A DNA stretch of 64,000 nt from Gemmatimonadaceae bacterium (GTDB lineage: Bacteria; Gemmatimonadota; Gemmatimonadetes; Gemmatimonadales; Gemmatimonadaceae): positions 62,001 through 126,000 of the forward strand of contig JAUQWM010000049.1 of the NCBI GenBank assembly GCA_030835125.1, read 5' to 3'. Each line of letters begins with the position of its first letter. Position 1 is the stretch's first letter. The position numbers and the translations under genes are program-made. Below are positions 7,823 to 16,891 of this stretch, one piece after another. The notes beneath the pieces are model-generated. The model did not search any database and had not been told where the DNA came from. It worked only from the letters and a program-made list of their open reading frames with translations.

Positions 7823-9180
7823 CCGATTCGCGGCGCGGACTCCCCGCAGTTGGCGCGCTACTCGAACTGCCCGACGTGAAGGCGCTCGCCGCACGATCCG
7901 CCCGCGCACAGGTCACCGAGGCCGTGAGGGCCGCCGTCGAGGAGGCACGACAGGACCCCGCCGCCGCCCCGGCCTCCGAGGCGGCGTGGACGGCCGCGAT
8001 CCGGGGCCACCTCGCGCGTCGTGAGCGGGCCTCGCTCCGTGCCGTGTTCAACGCCACCGGGGTGGTACTCCACACCAACCTGGGACGGGCGCCGCTCGCG
8101 CGTGCCGCCATCGACGCCATCGCCCGCACCGCGTCAGGTGCCTCGAACCTCGAGTACGACCTCGAGCGCGGCGAACGCGGCTCGCGGTACGCGCATTGCG
8201 CATCGCTCCTCGCCGAGCTGACCGGCGCCGAGGATGCGCTGGTGGTGAACAACGGCGCGGCGGCGCTGGTGCTGTCGCTCAACACGCTGGCCGAGGGCAG
8301 GGACGCCGTGGTCTCGCGGGGGGAGTTGATCGAGATCGGGGGCAGCTTCCGCGTGCCCGACGTCATGGCGAAGAGCGGCTGCACCCTGCGCGAAGTCGGC
8401 ACGACCAACCGCACCCATCCCGACGATTATCGCCGCGTCCTGGGCGCGCAGACCGGCGCCATCGTCAAGGTGCACCGGAGCAACTTCGAGGTCCGGGGAT
8501 TTGTCGCCGAGACGAGCGTCCGCGAACTCGCCGTGATCGCCCGTGAGGCCGGGCTGCCCCTCATCGTGGACCTGGGCAGCGGCCTGCTCGTGTCGCTCGA
8601 GGCGTACGGCCTGTCGGGGGAGCCGACGGTGGGCGAGACGGTCCGCGACGGCGCCACCCTCGTGGTCATGAGCGGCGACAAGCTGCTGGGCGGGCCGCAG
8701 GCGGGGATCATCGTGGGCGATCGGGCGGCGGTGGATGCCTGCCGCCGGAATCCGCTCGCGCGGGCGCTGCGCGTCGACAAGCTCACCATCGCCGCGCTGG
8801 AAGCCACGCTGCGGCTGTCCCAGGACGAGGCGCGCGCCGTGCAGGAGATCCCGGCCCTGGCGATGGTGACCGCCGCGGCGGCGTCGATCCGCCGCCGCGC
8901 CGAGGCGATGGCGGAATCGTTAGGCGCGCACGGGATCCCCTGCCGGGTCGTCGACAGTGAGGGCGCGGTCGGGGGCGGCGCCTTCCCGACGGCGCGGCTG
9001 GCCTCCGCGGCCGTCGCGCTCGATGGCGATCCCATGGTCCTGGAGGCGCGGTTGCGGGGCGGCGACGACGCCGTCATCGGCCGGGTCGTGGACGGCCGCC
9101 TGCTGCTCGACCTGCGATCGGTCCCCGCGGATCGTGACGAGGCCGTCCTGGCCGCGGTGTGCAAGGCGCTCGCCGCATGA
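7819..9180 (+). CDS. selA: L-seryl-tRNA(Sec) selenium transferase
   Basis: Converts seryl-tRNA(Sec) to selenocysteinyl-tRNA(Sec) with selenophosphate; PLP-dependent, cytosolic. 453 residues, normal length. The PLP lysine is K288 in SGDKLLGGPQAG. Other family motifs present are NATGVVLHTNLGRAPL (residues 78-93), VNNGAAALVLSLN and GTTNRTH. The ATG overlaps the stop of the preceding lipoprotein (ATGA), and its own stop overlaps gmhB in the same way, so it is translationally coupled to both. No selB, selC or selD, and no obvious selenoprotein, is in the window, so the rest of the pathway must be elsewhere if selenocysteine is used. Confidence 0.93.
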   Translation: MTDSRRGLPAVGALLELPDVKALAARSARAQVTEAVRAAVEEARQDPAAAPASEAAWTAAIRGHLARRERASLRAVFNATGVVLHTNLGRAPLARAAIDAIARTASGASNLEYDLERGERGSRYAHCASLLAELTGAEDALVVNNGAAALVLSLNTLAEGRDAVVSRGELIEIGGSFRVPDVMAKSGCTLREVGTTNRTHPDDYRRVLGAQTGAIVKVHRSNFEVRGFVAETSVRELAVIAREAGLPLIVDLGSGLLVSLEAYGLSGEPTVGETVRDGATLVVMSGDKLLGGPQAGIIVGDRAAVDACRRNPLARALRVDKLTIAALEATLRLSQDEARAVQEIPALAMVTAAAASIRRRAEAMAESLGAHGIPCRVVDSEGAVGGGAFPTARLASAAVALDGDPMVLEARLRGGDDAVIGRVVDGRLLLDLRSVPADRDEAVLAAVCKALAA

Positions 9181-9740
9181 CGCTGCGCGCCGCCGCCTTC
9201 CTGGACCGCGACGGAACCCTCATCGAGGACGCCCACTACCTCGCCGACGCCGACCGGGTCAGGCTGCTGCCCGGCGCCGCGGATGCCGTGCGCGCCCTGA
9301 ATGACCGAGGCGTCCCCGTGGTCGTGGTGACGAACCAGTCCGGGATCGCGCGGGGCCTCCTCACCGAGGCCCAGTACCTCGAGACCCGTCACCGGCTCGA
9401 TCGCCTGCTCCGCGCCGGGAACGCGCGCATCGACGCCACGTTCCACTGCCCGCATCACCCGGACGTCGACGGTCCCTGCGAGTGCCGCAAGCCGGGCACA
9501 CTGTTGTTCCGCCAGGCCGCGGCGCAACTCGGGATCGCGCTCGACGCGTCGCTGTACGTTGGCGACCGGTTGCGCGACGTCGAACCGGGACTCGCCCTGG
9601 GCGGCGTCGGCAGGCTCGTGCCGTCTGGCAGCACGCCAGCCGACGAGTTGCATCGCGCGAGTGCGCTCGGGCTGGTGGCCCCCACCCTCGTCGATGCCGT
9701 GACGGGTTGGCTCGAGACTCCCGTTCCCGCGAAATCGTGA
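9177..9740 (+). CDS. gmhB: D-glycero-D-manno-heptose 1,7-bisphosphate 7-phosphatase (HAD family)
   Basis: 187 residues, HAD-IIIA phosphatase. Catalytic motif I is FLDRDGTL (Asp nucleophile and acid/base pair). The Thr of VVVVTNQSGIARG is motif II. The zinc-binding loop reads CPHHPDVDGPCECRKP, and YVGDRLRDVEPG is the metal-binding motif IV. These features fit GmhB, which makes ADP-heptose precursors for the LPS inner core; a histidinol-phosphatase-like role cannot be excluded from sequence alone. It starts at the ATG overlapping the selA stop and abuts purN (TGA and ATG share one base). Confidence 0.85.
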   Translation: MTLRAAAFLDRDGTLIEDAHYLADADRVRLLPGAADAVRALNDRGVPVVVVTNQSGIARGLLTEAQYLETRHRLDRLLRAGNARIDATFHCPHHPDVDGPCECRKPGTLLFRQAAAQLGIALDASLYVGDRLRDVEPGLALGGVGRLVPSGSTPADELHRASALGLVAPTLVDAVTGWLETPVPAKS

Positions 9741-10432
9741 TGCGCGTCGCCGTCCTGGCCTCCGGCAGTGGAACGAACCTGCAGGCGATCCTCGATCACC
9801 AGGCCTCGCTGGGCGGCAGCGGGTCAGCGCAGGTGGTGCTGGTGGCGAGCGACCGGGCCGATGCCGGTGCGCTCGCCCGGGCGCGCTCCGCGGAGATCAC
9901 GGCGATCGCGCTCGACCGCGAGAGCCGGGCGAACGGCCTGCTCGCGATCCTCGGCGCACACCGGGTGGAACTGGTCGTGCTGGCGGGCTACATGCGCCTC
10001 GTGCCCGAGGACGTGGTGACGCATTTCCGTGGCAGGATGCTGAACGTGCACCCCGCGCTGCTCCCCGCGTTCGGCGGGACGGGAATGTACGGCCAGCGCG
10101 TACACGCCGCGGTGATCGCCCATGGCGCCCGCGTCTCCGGCCCGACGGTGCACTTCGTGGATGCGCGTTACGATGAGGGACCGATCATCGCGCAATGGCC
10201 GGTGGCGGTGCTGCCTGACGATACGGCCGACACGTTGGCGGCGCGCGTCCTGGAAGCGGAGCACATGCTCTACCCGCTGGTGGTGGAGGCCGTGGCCGCC
10301 GGCCGCGTCAGGCTCGGCGACGACGGCCGGGTCGTGCTGCCGGGCGACGCGGGCCCCGCCCATTTCGGGCCGTCGCCGGATCTCCGCCAGGCGTGGTCAC
10401 GGCAGCGGGACTGGCTGACCGGGCTCCCGTGA
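9740..10432 (+). CDS. purN: phosphoribosylglycinamide formyltransferase
   Basis: Third step of de novo purine synthesis: transfers formyl from 10-formyl-THF to GAR. 230 residues, slightly longer than usual because of a C-terminal extension (PGDAGPAHFGPSPDLRQAWS). Family motifs are the N-terminal GSGTNLQAI loop, the catalytic stretch NVHPALLPAFGGTGMYG (Asn and His), and the later Asp in FVDARYDEGPIIAQ. The ATG overlaps the gmhB stop. purH follows after a 57-bp gap that carries a heptamer repeat, so the two purine genes are probably one unit. Confidence 0.93.
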   Translation: MRVAVLASGSGTNLQAILDHQASLGGSGSAQVVLVASDRADAGALARARSAEITAIALDRESRANGLLAILGAHRVELVVLAGYMRLVPEDVVTHFRGRMLNVHPALLPAFGGTGMYGQRVHAAVIAHGARVSGPTVHFVDARYDEGPIIAQWPVAVLPDDTADTLAARVLEAEHMLYPLVVEAVAAGRVRLGDDGRVVLPGDAGPAHFGPSPDLRQAWSRQRDWLTGLP

Positions 10433-10440
10433 GCATCCGC

Positions 10441-10474
10441 CCCTCGACCCTCGACCCTCGACCCTCGACCCTCG
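10441..10474. repeat. heptamer tandem repeat (CCCTCGA x4.9)
   Basis: Four full copies and one partial copy of CCCTCGA fill most of the purN-purH gap. No complementary arm is visible nearby, so unlike most of these repeats it would not form a hairpin. Confidence 0.85.
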
Positions 10475-10489
10475 TCAAGTAACCACCAG

Positions 10490-12022
10490 ATGCCAACCGC
10501 ACTGCTTTCTGTTTATGACAAGTCCGGCGTAGTCGACTTCGCCCGCGAACTCCGCGACCTTGGCTGGGACCTCGTGTCCACCGGCGGCACGTCCCGGGCG
10601 CTGCGAGAGGCCGGGCTCGCGGTCCGGGACATCGAGGCCCTGACCAGCTTCCCGGAGATGCTCGACGGGCGGGTGAAGACGCTCCATCCCGCGGTGCATG
10701 GCGGGTTGCTGGCGCGTCGCGACCTGCCCGAGCACATGGCGGCGATCGCGGCGCAGGGGATCGGGACCATCGACCTCGTCGCGGTCAACCTCTACCCGTT
10801 CCGCGCGACGGCCGCCCGCGCCGGCGTCACGTTCGGCGAGGTGGTCGAGCAGATCGACATCGGCGGTCCGTCGATGCTCCGGTCCGCGGCGAAAAACCAC
10901 GCCTCGGTCTGGACCATCGTCGATCCGTCCGACTATGCGGGCGTCCTGTCGGCGCTGCGGGCCGGTGAGGACGGCGGCGACGCGCGCCGCCGGCTCGCGG
11001 AAAAGGTGTACGCCCACACCGCCGGGTACGATGCCGCGATTGCCGCCTGGTTCGCGGCGCAGCGTGGCGAGCGATTCCCCGAGGACATCACCATGCATGC
11101 CCACCGCGTGCAGTCGCTGCGCTACGGTGAGAACCCGGAGCAGCGGGCCGCGTTCTACGGCGACGACAGTCGCGGCGGCCTCGCGTCACTGCGGCAGCGC
11201 GGCGGGAAGGAGCTCTCGTTCAACAACCTGCTCGACCTCGAGGGCGCGCTGCTGGCCGCGGAGCCATTCGCGGGTGAGGCCTGCTGCGCGATCGTGAAAC
11301 ACACGACCCCCTGCGGCATCGCCATCGGGGCGAGCGCCGTCGACGCCTATCGCAAGGCGCTGGCCTGTGACCCGGTCTCCGCGTTCGGCTCGGTGATCGC
11401 GTTCACGGTACCGGTCGACGCCGAGGCCGCGGAAGCGATTTCGTCGCTGTTTGTCGAGTGCATCGTGGCGCCGTCGTTCGCCGAGGAGGCGGTGGAGGTG
11501 CTCGGTCGCAAGAAGAACCTCCGCGTGCTCGAAGGCAGCGCCGAGTGGAAGGGCGATGCGATGGACGTGAAGCGCGTGCGCGGCGGGTATCTCGTCCAGG
11601 AGCGAACGCCATCGCTGACGGATGAGGGCACGTGGCGGGTCGTGACCGAGCGTGCGCCCACGGAGGCGGAGCGCCGCAACCTGTCGTTTGCGTGGCGTGC
11701 GGTGGCGAGCGTGAAGTCGAACGCGATCGTGCTGACGCGCGACCAGGCGACGATCGGGATCGGTGCGGGGCAGATGTCGCGTGTGGATGCCGCCTTTCTC
11801 GCCGTGCACAAGGCGCGGCTGGCGGGTCACGAGACGACCGGATCCGCGCTGGGTTCGGATGCGTTCTTTCCGTTCCGGGACGGGATCGAGCAGGCCGCGG
11901 ACGCCGGCGTGACGGCGATCATCCAGCCGGGCGGATCGGTGCGGGACCCCGAGGTGATCGCGGCGGCCAACGAGCGCGGCATGACGATGATGTTCACGGG
12001 GCGGAGGCTGTTCAGGCATTAG
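10490..12022 (+). CDS. purH: bifunctional AICAR transformylase / IMP cyclohydrolase
   Basis: Performs the last two steps of IMP synthesis. 510 residues, the usual length. The N-terminal IMP cyclohydrolase domain begins ALLSVYDKSGVVDFAREL and contains the LHP and GGPSMLRSAAKN motifs. The C-terminal AICAR transformylase domain has the KHTTPCGIAIG active-site loop, SFNNLLDLEGAL and the terminal PGGSVRDPEVIAAANERG block. Start ATG 10490 gives the expected N-terminus, although the Shine-Dalgarno match is weak. A long inverted repeat begins right after the stop codon and probably ends the transcript. Confidence 0.97.
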   Translation: MPTALLSVYDKSGVVDFARELRDLGWDLVSTGGTSRALREAGLAVRDIEALTSFPEMLDGRVKTLHPAVHGGLLARRDLPEHMAAIAAQGIGTIDLVAVNLYPFRATAARAGVTFGEVVEQIDIGGPSMLRSAAKNHASVWTIVDPSDYAGVLSALRAGEDGGDARRRLAEKVYAHTAGYDAAIAAWFAAQRGERFPEDITMHAHRVQSLRYGENPEQRAAFYGDDSRGGLASLRQRGGKELSFNNLLDLEGALLAAEPFAGEACCAIVKHTTPCGIAIGASAVDAYRKALACDPVSAFGSVIAFTVPVDAEAAEAISSLFVECIVAPSFAEEAVEVLGRKKNLRVLEGSAEWKGDAMDVKRVRGGYLVQERTPSLTDEGTWRVVTERAPTEAERRNLSFAWRAVASVKSNAIVLTRDQATIGIGAGQMSRVDAAFLAVHKARLAGHETTGSALGSDAFFPFRDGIEQAADAGVTAIIQPGGSVRDPEVIAAANERGMTMMFTGRRLFRH

Positions 12023-12023
12023 G

Positions 12024-12172
12024 GTGCTGCGTGCTGGATGCTGCGTACTGATTGCTGGGGGCTGGGGCTGCTTGCTGCGGGCTGGGGCTGGGGCTGGGCC
12101 CAGCTCCCAGCCCCAGCACGCAGCGGCAGCTCCAGCAGGCAGCAATCAGAACGCAGCTCCCCACTCCCTCCC
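12024..12172. repeat. long imperfect inverted repeat (diverged member of the 33-bp family)
   Basis: The spacer after purH folds on itself. The left arm, from about 12037, reads GCTGCGTACTGATTGCTG followed by GGGCTG runs. The right arm (12100-12160) is its imperfect complement, ending in GGCAGCAATCAGAACGCAGC. The arms are about 60 bases with a GGGCCC centre. It is related to the elements at 14577, 43273 and 61826 but has diverged from them. It may be a terminator, but there is no T-tract. Confidence 0.75.
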
Positions 12173-12265
12173 CCCGCGTAAGTCGGCCCGCCATCTTTAC
12201 CCTCGCTCGGCAACCGCCTTCCGCGGCCGTTGTGACCAACCGCCGACTCCCTGTCCGCCTGACCC

Positions 12266-14572
12266 ATGACCGCTCCGCTCACGACCGACCTCGACTACCG
12301 CCCGTCTTACGGCGCGGCGGCCATCGCGGCCGGGCTCGTCTTCCTTCTGTACCTGGTGACCCTGGGCCCGTCGACGGCCATGTGGGACACGAGCGAGTAC
12401 ATCGCGGCGGCATACGTCGTGGGGCTGCCGCACCCGCCGGGGAACCCGTTCTTCGTGCTCATCGGGCGGGTGTTCTCGATCCTCCCCATCGGCGGGAACC
12501 CGGCCATGCGGGTGAACATCCTGGCCGCGCTCTGCGCGTCGGTGTCCGCGGGCTTCTGGTTCCTGATCACCGAGCGCGTGCTGGTCCACTGGCTGGCGGA
12601 GCGCTGGCAGCGGATCGTCGGCGGCGCGCTGGCGGCGCTCATTGGCGCGACCGCGTTCACGGTCTGGAGCCAGGCGGTCGTCAACGAGAAGGTGTATACC
12701 GTGTCGCTGGCGGGCGTGGCCATCATCGCCTGGCTGACCGTGCGCTGGTGCGACGAACCCGACGGGCGGAAGGCAGACCGGATCCTGGTCCTGATCGCCT
12801 ACCTGCTCGGCCTCGGGTACGCGAACCACATGGCGGGCTTCATCGCCGCCCCGGCGGTGGCCATCGCCGTGCTCGTCAGGCGGCCGGCCACGCTGCTGCG
12901 GTGGCGGCTGATCCTGGCCGGCGTCGGCGCGCTGATGATCGGCATGACCCCGTTCGCCACGCAGCCCATCCGCGCCGCGTACTTCCCGCCCATCAACGAG
13001 GGCGAGCCCACGGGATGCCGCACCGAGTTCAACTGGGACTGCACCTTCAGCGCGAAGACGTGGGAGGCGTTCAAGTACAACTTCAACCGCGAACAGTACG
13101 GCAAGCCCTCGGTGGTCGAGCGCCAGGCACCCCTCGGCGCCCAGATCGGTATGTGGTGGCTGTATTTCCGCTGGCAGTGGCTGCGCGACGCCTACCTCGA
13201 GAACCAGTCGCTGCAGGCGGTGCTGGCGGCGCTGTTCCTCGTGCTGGGGCTCTTCGGGGGGTACGTCCATTACCAGCGGGACCGACGAAGTTTCTGGTTC
13301 TTCGGGCCGCTGATGGCGACGCTGACGCTGGTCCTGATCTACTACCTGAACTTCAAGTACGGGCATTCGCAGGCACCATCGTTAGGCGAGACCGTCGAGC
13401 GCGAGGTCCGCGACCGGGACTACTTCTTCCTCTGGAGCTTCTCCGCCTGGAGCGTGTGGGCCGCGCTCGGGCTCGTGTTCGTCTGGGAATCCATCGCCGC
13501 CATGATCGGGACCGAGAAGGTCAAGCTGGGCAAGCAGCAGCTGAACCTGCCCACCCGCCGGAGCTGGGCGGTGGCGTCCCCGGTCCTGGTGCTGGCGTTC
13601 GTCCCACTGGTGGGGAACTGGAGTGCGTCGACCCGGCATAACGACACGAGTACCCGGGACTTCGCGCACGACATGCTCAACTCGGTCGAGCCGTACGGCA
13701 TCCTGGTGACCGTCGGCGACAACGACACATTCCCGCTCTGGTATGCGCAGGAGGTCGAGGGCATCCGCCGCGACGTGGTCATCGCCAACACGTCGCTGCT
13801 CAACACCGACTGGTACGTCCGGCAGATCATCCGCTCCCCGATTCGCGAGTACGATGCCGCTCGCGGCCCCGCGATCTACCGGGACCGGCAGTGGCCGAAA
13901 CCGGCCAATCCGCCCCTGCGCATGACCCTCGACGAGGCGGACCAGATCCCGCTCGCCGAGCAGCAGAACGACACCGTGATGTTCTCGGTGGGGAAGATCC
14001 GGGCCGTCATTCCACCCCGGGTCTACACCAAGGCCGACTACGCCGTCCTGCTGATGATCCGGGACAATCCCGACCGCCCCGTCTACTTCGCCCGCACGTC
14101 AGGCGGCTACGGTCACGAGCTCGGCTTCGGGCCCTACCTCGTCATGCAGGGGCTCGGACGAAAGCTCATGCCGGACATCCCGACGCCCGGTCGCGACACG
14201 CTGCTCGTGCCGGGCGAGGGCTGGGTGGACATCGGCCGCTCCCGCGCCCTGTGGAACGATGTGTTCGAGGGGCCCCAGGCGCTCGTCCGGAAGGGCGGCT
14301 GGCCCGATCGCGCGTCGGTGGGCATCCCGGCCCTGTACGTGAACACGGGGCTCATCCTCAGCGAGGCCATGCAGAGCGTCGGCGACAACGCGGGCGCCAC
14401 CAAGGTGCTGCAGGGCACCGAGCAGGTGGCGCGCGCCACCCGCATCGACGAGTTCTTCAGCTTCATCAACCAGCAGGGCGGCACGCCGCTGCCAGGACTG
14501 ACGGGCGACTCGGCGCCGAGACTCCCGGTGCCTGCGCCGCCGCCGGTGAAGAAAGAAAGCGGGGGGAACTGA
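12266..14572 (+). CDS. DUF2723-family membrane protein (glycosyltransferase-like)
   Basis: 768 residues. The N-terminal half has about nine hydrophobic helices and begins with the DUF2723 signature: a membrane helix, then an acidic loop TAMWDTSEYIAAAYVVGLPH. This resembles the Asp-containing first loop of GT-C enzymes such as protein O-mannosyltransferases. Two further helices lie near residues 360 and 440. The C-terminal third is soluble (GDNDTFPLWYAQEVEGIRRDV to FFSFINQQGGTPLPG) and would face the periplasm. It probably transfers a lipid-linked sugar in the envelope; substrate and donor are unknown. The gene stands alone, with repeat hairpins on both sides. Confidence 0.8.
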   Translation: MTAPLTTDLDYRPSYGAAAIAAGLVFLLYLVTLGPSTAMWDTSEYIAAAYVVGLPHPPGNPFFVLIGRVFSILPIGGNPAMRVNILAALCASVSAGFWFLITERVLVHWLAERWQRIVGGALAALIGATAFTVWSQAVVNEKVYTVSLAGVAIIAWLTVRWCDEPDGRKADRILVLIAYLLGLGYANHMAGFIAAPAVAIAVLVRRPATLLRWRLILAGVGALMIGMTPFATQPIRAAYFPPINEGEPTGCRTEFNWDCTFSAKTWEAFKYNFNREQYGKPSVVERQAPLGAQIGMWWLYFRWQWLRDAYLENQSLQAVLAALFLVLGLFGGYVHYQRDRRSFWFFGPLMATLTLVLIYYLNFKYGHSQAPSLGETVEREVRDRDYFFLWSFSAWSVWAALGLVFVWESIAAMIGTEKVKLGKQQLNLPTRRSWAVASPVLVLAFVPLVGNWSASTRHNDTSTRDFAHDMLNSVEPYGILVTVGDNDTFPLWYAQEVEGIRRDVVIANTSLLNTDWYVRQIIRSPIREYDAARGPAIYRDRQWPKPANPPLRMTLDEADQIPLAEQQNDTVMFSVGKIRAVIPPRVYTKADYAVLLMIRDNPDRPVYFARTSGGYGHELGFGPYLVMQGLGRKLMPDIPTPGRDTLLVPGEGWVDIGRSRALWNDVFEGPQALVRKGGWPDRASVGIPALYVNTGLILSEAMQSVGDNAGATKVLQGTEQVARATRIDEFFSFINQQGGTPLPGLTGDSAPRLPVPAPPPVKKESGGN

Positions 14573-14576
14573 GGGA

Positions 14577-14696
14577 GCTGCGTGCTGATTGCTGCGGGCT
14601 GCTGCTGCCGCTGCGGGCTTGGGCTCGTGCCCTGGTACGCAGCCCCAGCCCCAGCACGTAGTGACAGCAGCAGCCCGCAGCAATCAGTACGAAGCC
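14577..14696. repeat. inverted repeat with the conserved 33-bp core
   Basis: Immediately after the DUF2723 gene stop. The left arm (14577-14609) holds the 33-bp core beginning GCTGCGTGCTGATTGCTGCG. The right arm (about 14663-14695) is its imperfect complement (CAGCAGCAGCCCGCAGCAAT...). The same 33 bases occur unchanged at 43273-43305 and, inverted, at 61826-61858. It lies between the DUF2723 gene and tRNA-Ser(UGA). Confidence 0.85.
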
Positions 14697-14744
14697 TCGC
14701 CCTGCGTTGCGCACCCCTCCCCGCACGGGCGATCTTTCCTGCCG

Positions 14745-14830
14745 GGAGGGCTAGTCCTAATTGGTAAGGCAGCGGTCTTGAAAACCGCCGCGCAGAAATG
14801 CGCTTACAGGTTCGAGTCCTGTGCCCTCCG
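14745..14830 (+). tRNA. tRNA-Ser (anticodon UGA)
   Basis: 86-base class II tRNA. The acceptor stem GGAGGGC (14745-14751) pairs with GCCCTCC (14823-14829), with discriminator G. The anticodon stem GCGGT/ACCGC closes the loop CTTGAAA, so the anticodon is TGA. A long variable arm (GCGC...GCGC) and a T-arm with GGTTCGAGTCC follow, as expected for tRNA-Ser. CCA is not encoded. Confidence 0.95.
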
Positions 14831-14871
14831 CCTTGCGTTGTGTTGCACCGTCGGCGGTGAAAGGGTTGGCC

Positions 14872-16815
14872 GTGACGCGCGCGACCAGTGAACTTGAGCG
14901 CGTGACCGGAACTGCCGCCGACCGTGACCTCGATCTCGACGCCGCCCTCGTGCGGCTCGGGTACTCGGCGTTCCGCCCGGGCCAGCGCGAGGCCATCGAG
15001 GCCATCCTCCACGAACGCCGCCTGCTCCTCGTTGCGCCAACCGGCGGCGGCAAGAGCCTGATCTACCAGCTCCCCGCCGTCGTCCTGGGAGGCACAACGC
15101 TGGTCATCTCGCCGCTCATTTCGCTGATGCACGACCAGGTCGCGGCGCTCATGGCGCGCGGCGTGGCCGCGACGTTCCTGGCGGCGACGCTGAATGGCGA
15201 CGAGATCCGGCGCCGGATGTCGGCGCTGGCGCGCGGCGAGTTCGCCATCGCCTACGTGGCCCCGGAGCGCCTGGCCTTCCCCGGCTTCCGTGGCCTTGTT
15301 CGGGACCTCGAATGCCCCCTCGTCGCCATCGATGAGGCGCACTGCATTTCCGAGTGGGGACACGATTTCCGGCCCGAGTACCTCCAGCTCGGCGAACTCG
15401 TCGCCGACCTCAGTGGAGCGCGCGTCCTCGCCTGTACCGCGACGGCCACCCCGGTGGTGCGCGACGAGATCATCGAGCGACTCGGGCTCCCCTCGGATAC
15501 CAGGCAGCTCGTGCATGGGTTTGCGCGCCCCAACCTCGGCCTCAGCGTCCACGACACCCGAACCGCGGCGGAATGCGTGCGCACCGTCGACGGCGCGCTG
15601 TTCGAGGCGCTCGGGACGCCGGGAAGCGCGCGCGGCACCGCCATCGTCTACGCGCCAACGCGCAAGCAGACCGAGGAGGAATCCGCGCGGCTGACACGGG
15701 AGGGATGGCGGACAGCGGCGTATCACGCCGGGCTTCCCGGCCCGGTGCGCGAGCGCGCCGGGAACGCATTCCGCGATGGTGCGCTCGAGGTGATCGTGGC
15801 CACCAACGCGTTCGGGATGGGGATCGATCGGCCCGACGTCAGGGCGGTGATCCACCTGTCGCCGCCCGGTTCGATCGAGGCGTACTACCAGGAGGTCGGT
15901 CGCGCGGGCCGGGACGGACTCGACGCCATCGGCGTGCTCTGCACGAGTCCAGCCGACCTCCCCCTCCGCCGCCGCCTCATCGAGTCACCGAACGACGGGG
16001 TGGCACCGGATCCCGTGCGCGTACAGCACAAGTGGTCGATGTTCCTCGAGCTCATGCGCTGGGCCGAAGGTGGCACGTGCCGCCACGACGCCATCCTGCG
16101 CTACTTCGGGGACGAGGCCGAGACGCTCGCGGGGTGCGGACGGTGCGACAACTGCACCGCGCTCGATGAACCCGGCGACGTGGATGCGGCCGACACCGCG
16201 ACCGTGGTGCGGAAGGCCCTGAGCGCCGTGGCCCGCACGCAACGTCGCTTCGGATTGCAGGCCGCGATGAAGCTGCTGGCCGGGGCAAGCGACCCGCGGC
16301 TTGAACGCTCCGGACTGGCGACCACGAAGACCTTCGGGGCGCTCCGGGAGAAGAGCGAAGAGTGGATCCTGGCCCTCCTGCGTCGCTGCGTGACCGCCGG
16401 CTGGATCGACTTCACCTCCGCGGAGCGGCCGGTGGTCCTGCTCACGCCGTCCGGAAAGGCCGTGCTGTTCGGCGAGGGGCCGGTCCGCTTTCTCCTGCCG
16501 CCGGCGAGCGCCGGCCGGCTGCGCCCACCGTCGACGTCGACGTCCACGTCCGGGGGGCGGAAGCGTCGTGGCGTCGTGGTATCCACGAATCCCGCCGACA
16601 CGGCGCTCTTCGAAGCCCTGCGAACGAAACGACTGGAACTCGCGCGCGCGGAAGGCCTGCCGCCGTACGTCGTGGCGAGCGACCGCACGTTACGCGAGCT
16701 GGCCGAGATCCGGCCACGGACCGCCGCTCAGTTGCAGGGCATTTACGGCATCGGTCCCGCGAAGGCGGCCCGGTACGGAGACGCGCTCCTGGCCGTCATC
16801 CAGGTGCATCGTTAG
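14872..16815 (+). CDS. recQ: RecQ-type ATP-dependent DNA helicase
   Basis: 3'-5' DNA helicase for recombination and fork repair; 647 residues. Superfamily 2 motifs: Walker A APTGGGKS (Lys61), motif II DEAH (154-157), motif III ACTATAT, motif VI QEVGRAGRDG. The RecQ zinc module has four Cys (CRHDAILRYF to CGRCDNC). A winged-helix region follows, and the C-terminal HRDC domain (LFEALRTKRLELARAEGLPP onwards) ends the protein. The open frame extends back into the tRNA gene, so the start lies downstream. GTG 14872, seven bases after AAAGGG, is the best choice; GTG 14857 is the alternative. Confidence 0.93.
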   Translation: MTRATSELERVTGTAADRDLDLDAALVRLGYSAFRPGQREAIEAILHERRLLLVAPTGGGKSLIYQLPAVVLGGTTLVISPLISLMHDQVAALMARGVAATFLAATLNGDEIRRRMSALARGEFAIAYVAPERLAFPGFRGLVRDLECPLVAIDEAHCISEWGHDFRPEYLQLGELVADLSGARVLACTATATPVVRDEIIERLGLPSDTRQLVHGFARPNLGLSVHDTRTAAECVRTVDGALFEALGTPGSARGTAIVYAPTRKQTEEESARLTREGWRTAAYHAGLPGPVRERAGNAFRDGALEVIVATNAFGMGIDRPDVRAVIHLSPPGSIEAYYQEVGRAGRDGLDAIGVLCTSPADLPLRRRLIESPNDGVAPDPVRVQHKWSMFLELMRWAEGGTCRHDAILRYFGDEAETLAGCGRCDNCTALDEPGDVDAADTATVVRKALSAVARTQRRFGLQAAMKLLAGASDPRLERSGLATTKTFGALREKSEEWILALLRRCVTAGWIDFTSAERPVVLLTPSGKAVLFGEGPVRFLLPPASAGRLRPPSTSTSTSGGRKRRGVVVSTNPADTALFEALRTKRLELARAEGLPPYVVASDRTLRELAEIRPRTAAQLQGIYGIGPAKAARYGDALLAVIQVHR

Positions 16816-16891
16816 GTCGCGCCGCGCTCAGGACGCCTGGACGATGCGGCCGGTGGGCTCGCGTCCTGCACCGGCCAGCATGAGCGGCCGC

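Noticed and set aside
12052-13641. 529-codon plus-strand open frame in another phase
   Set aside because: Arg/Pro/Gly-rich shadow of the DUF2723 gene.
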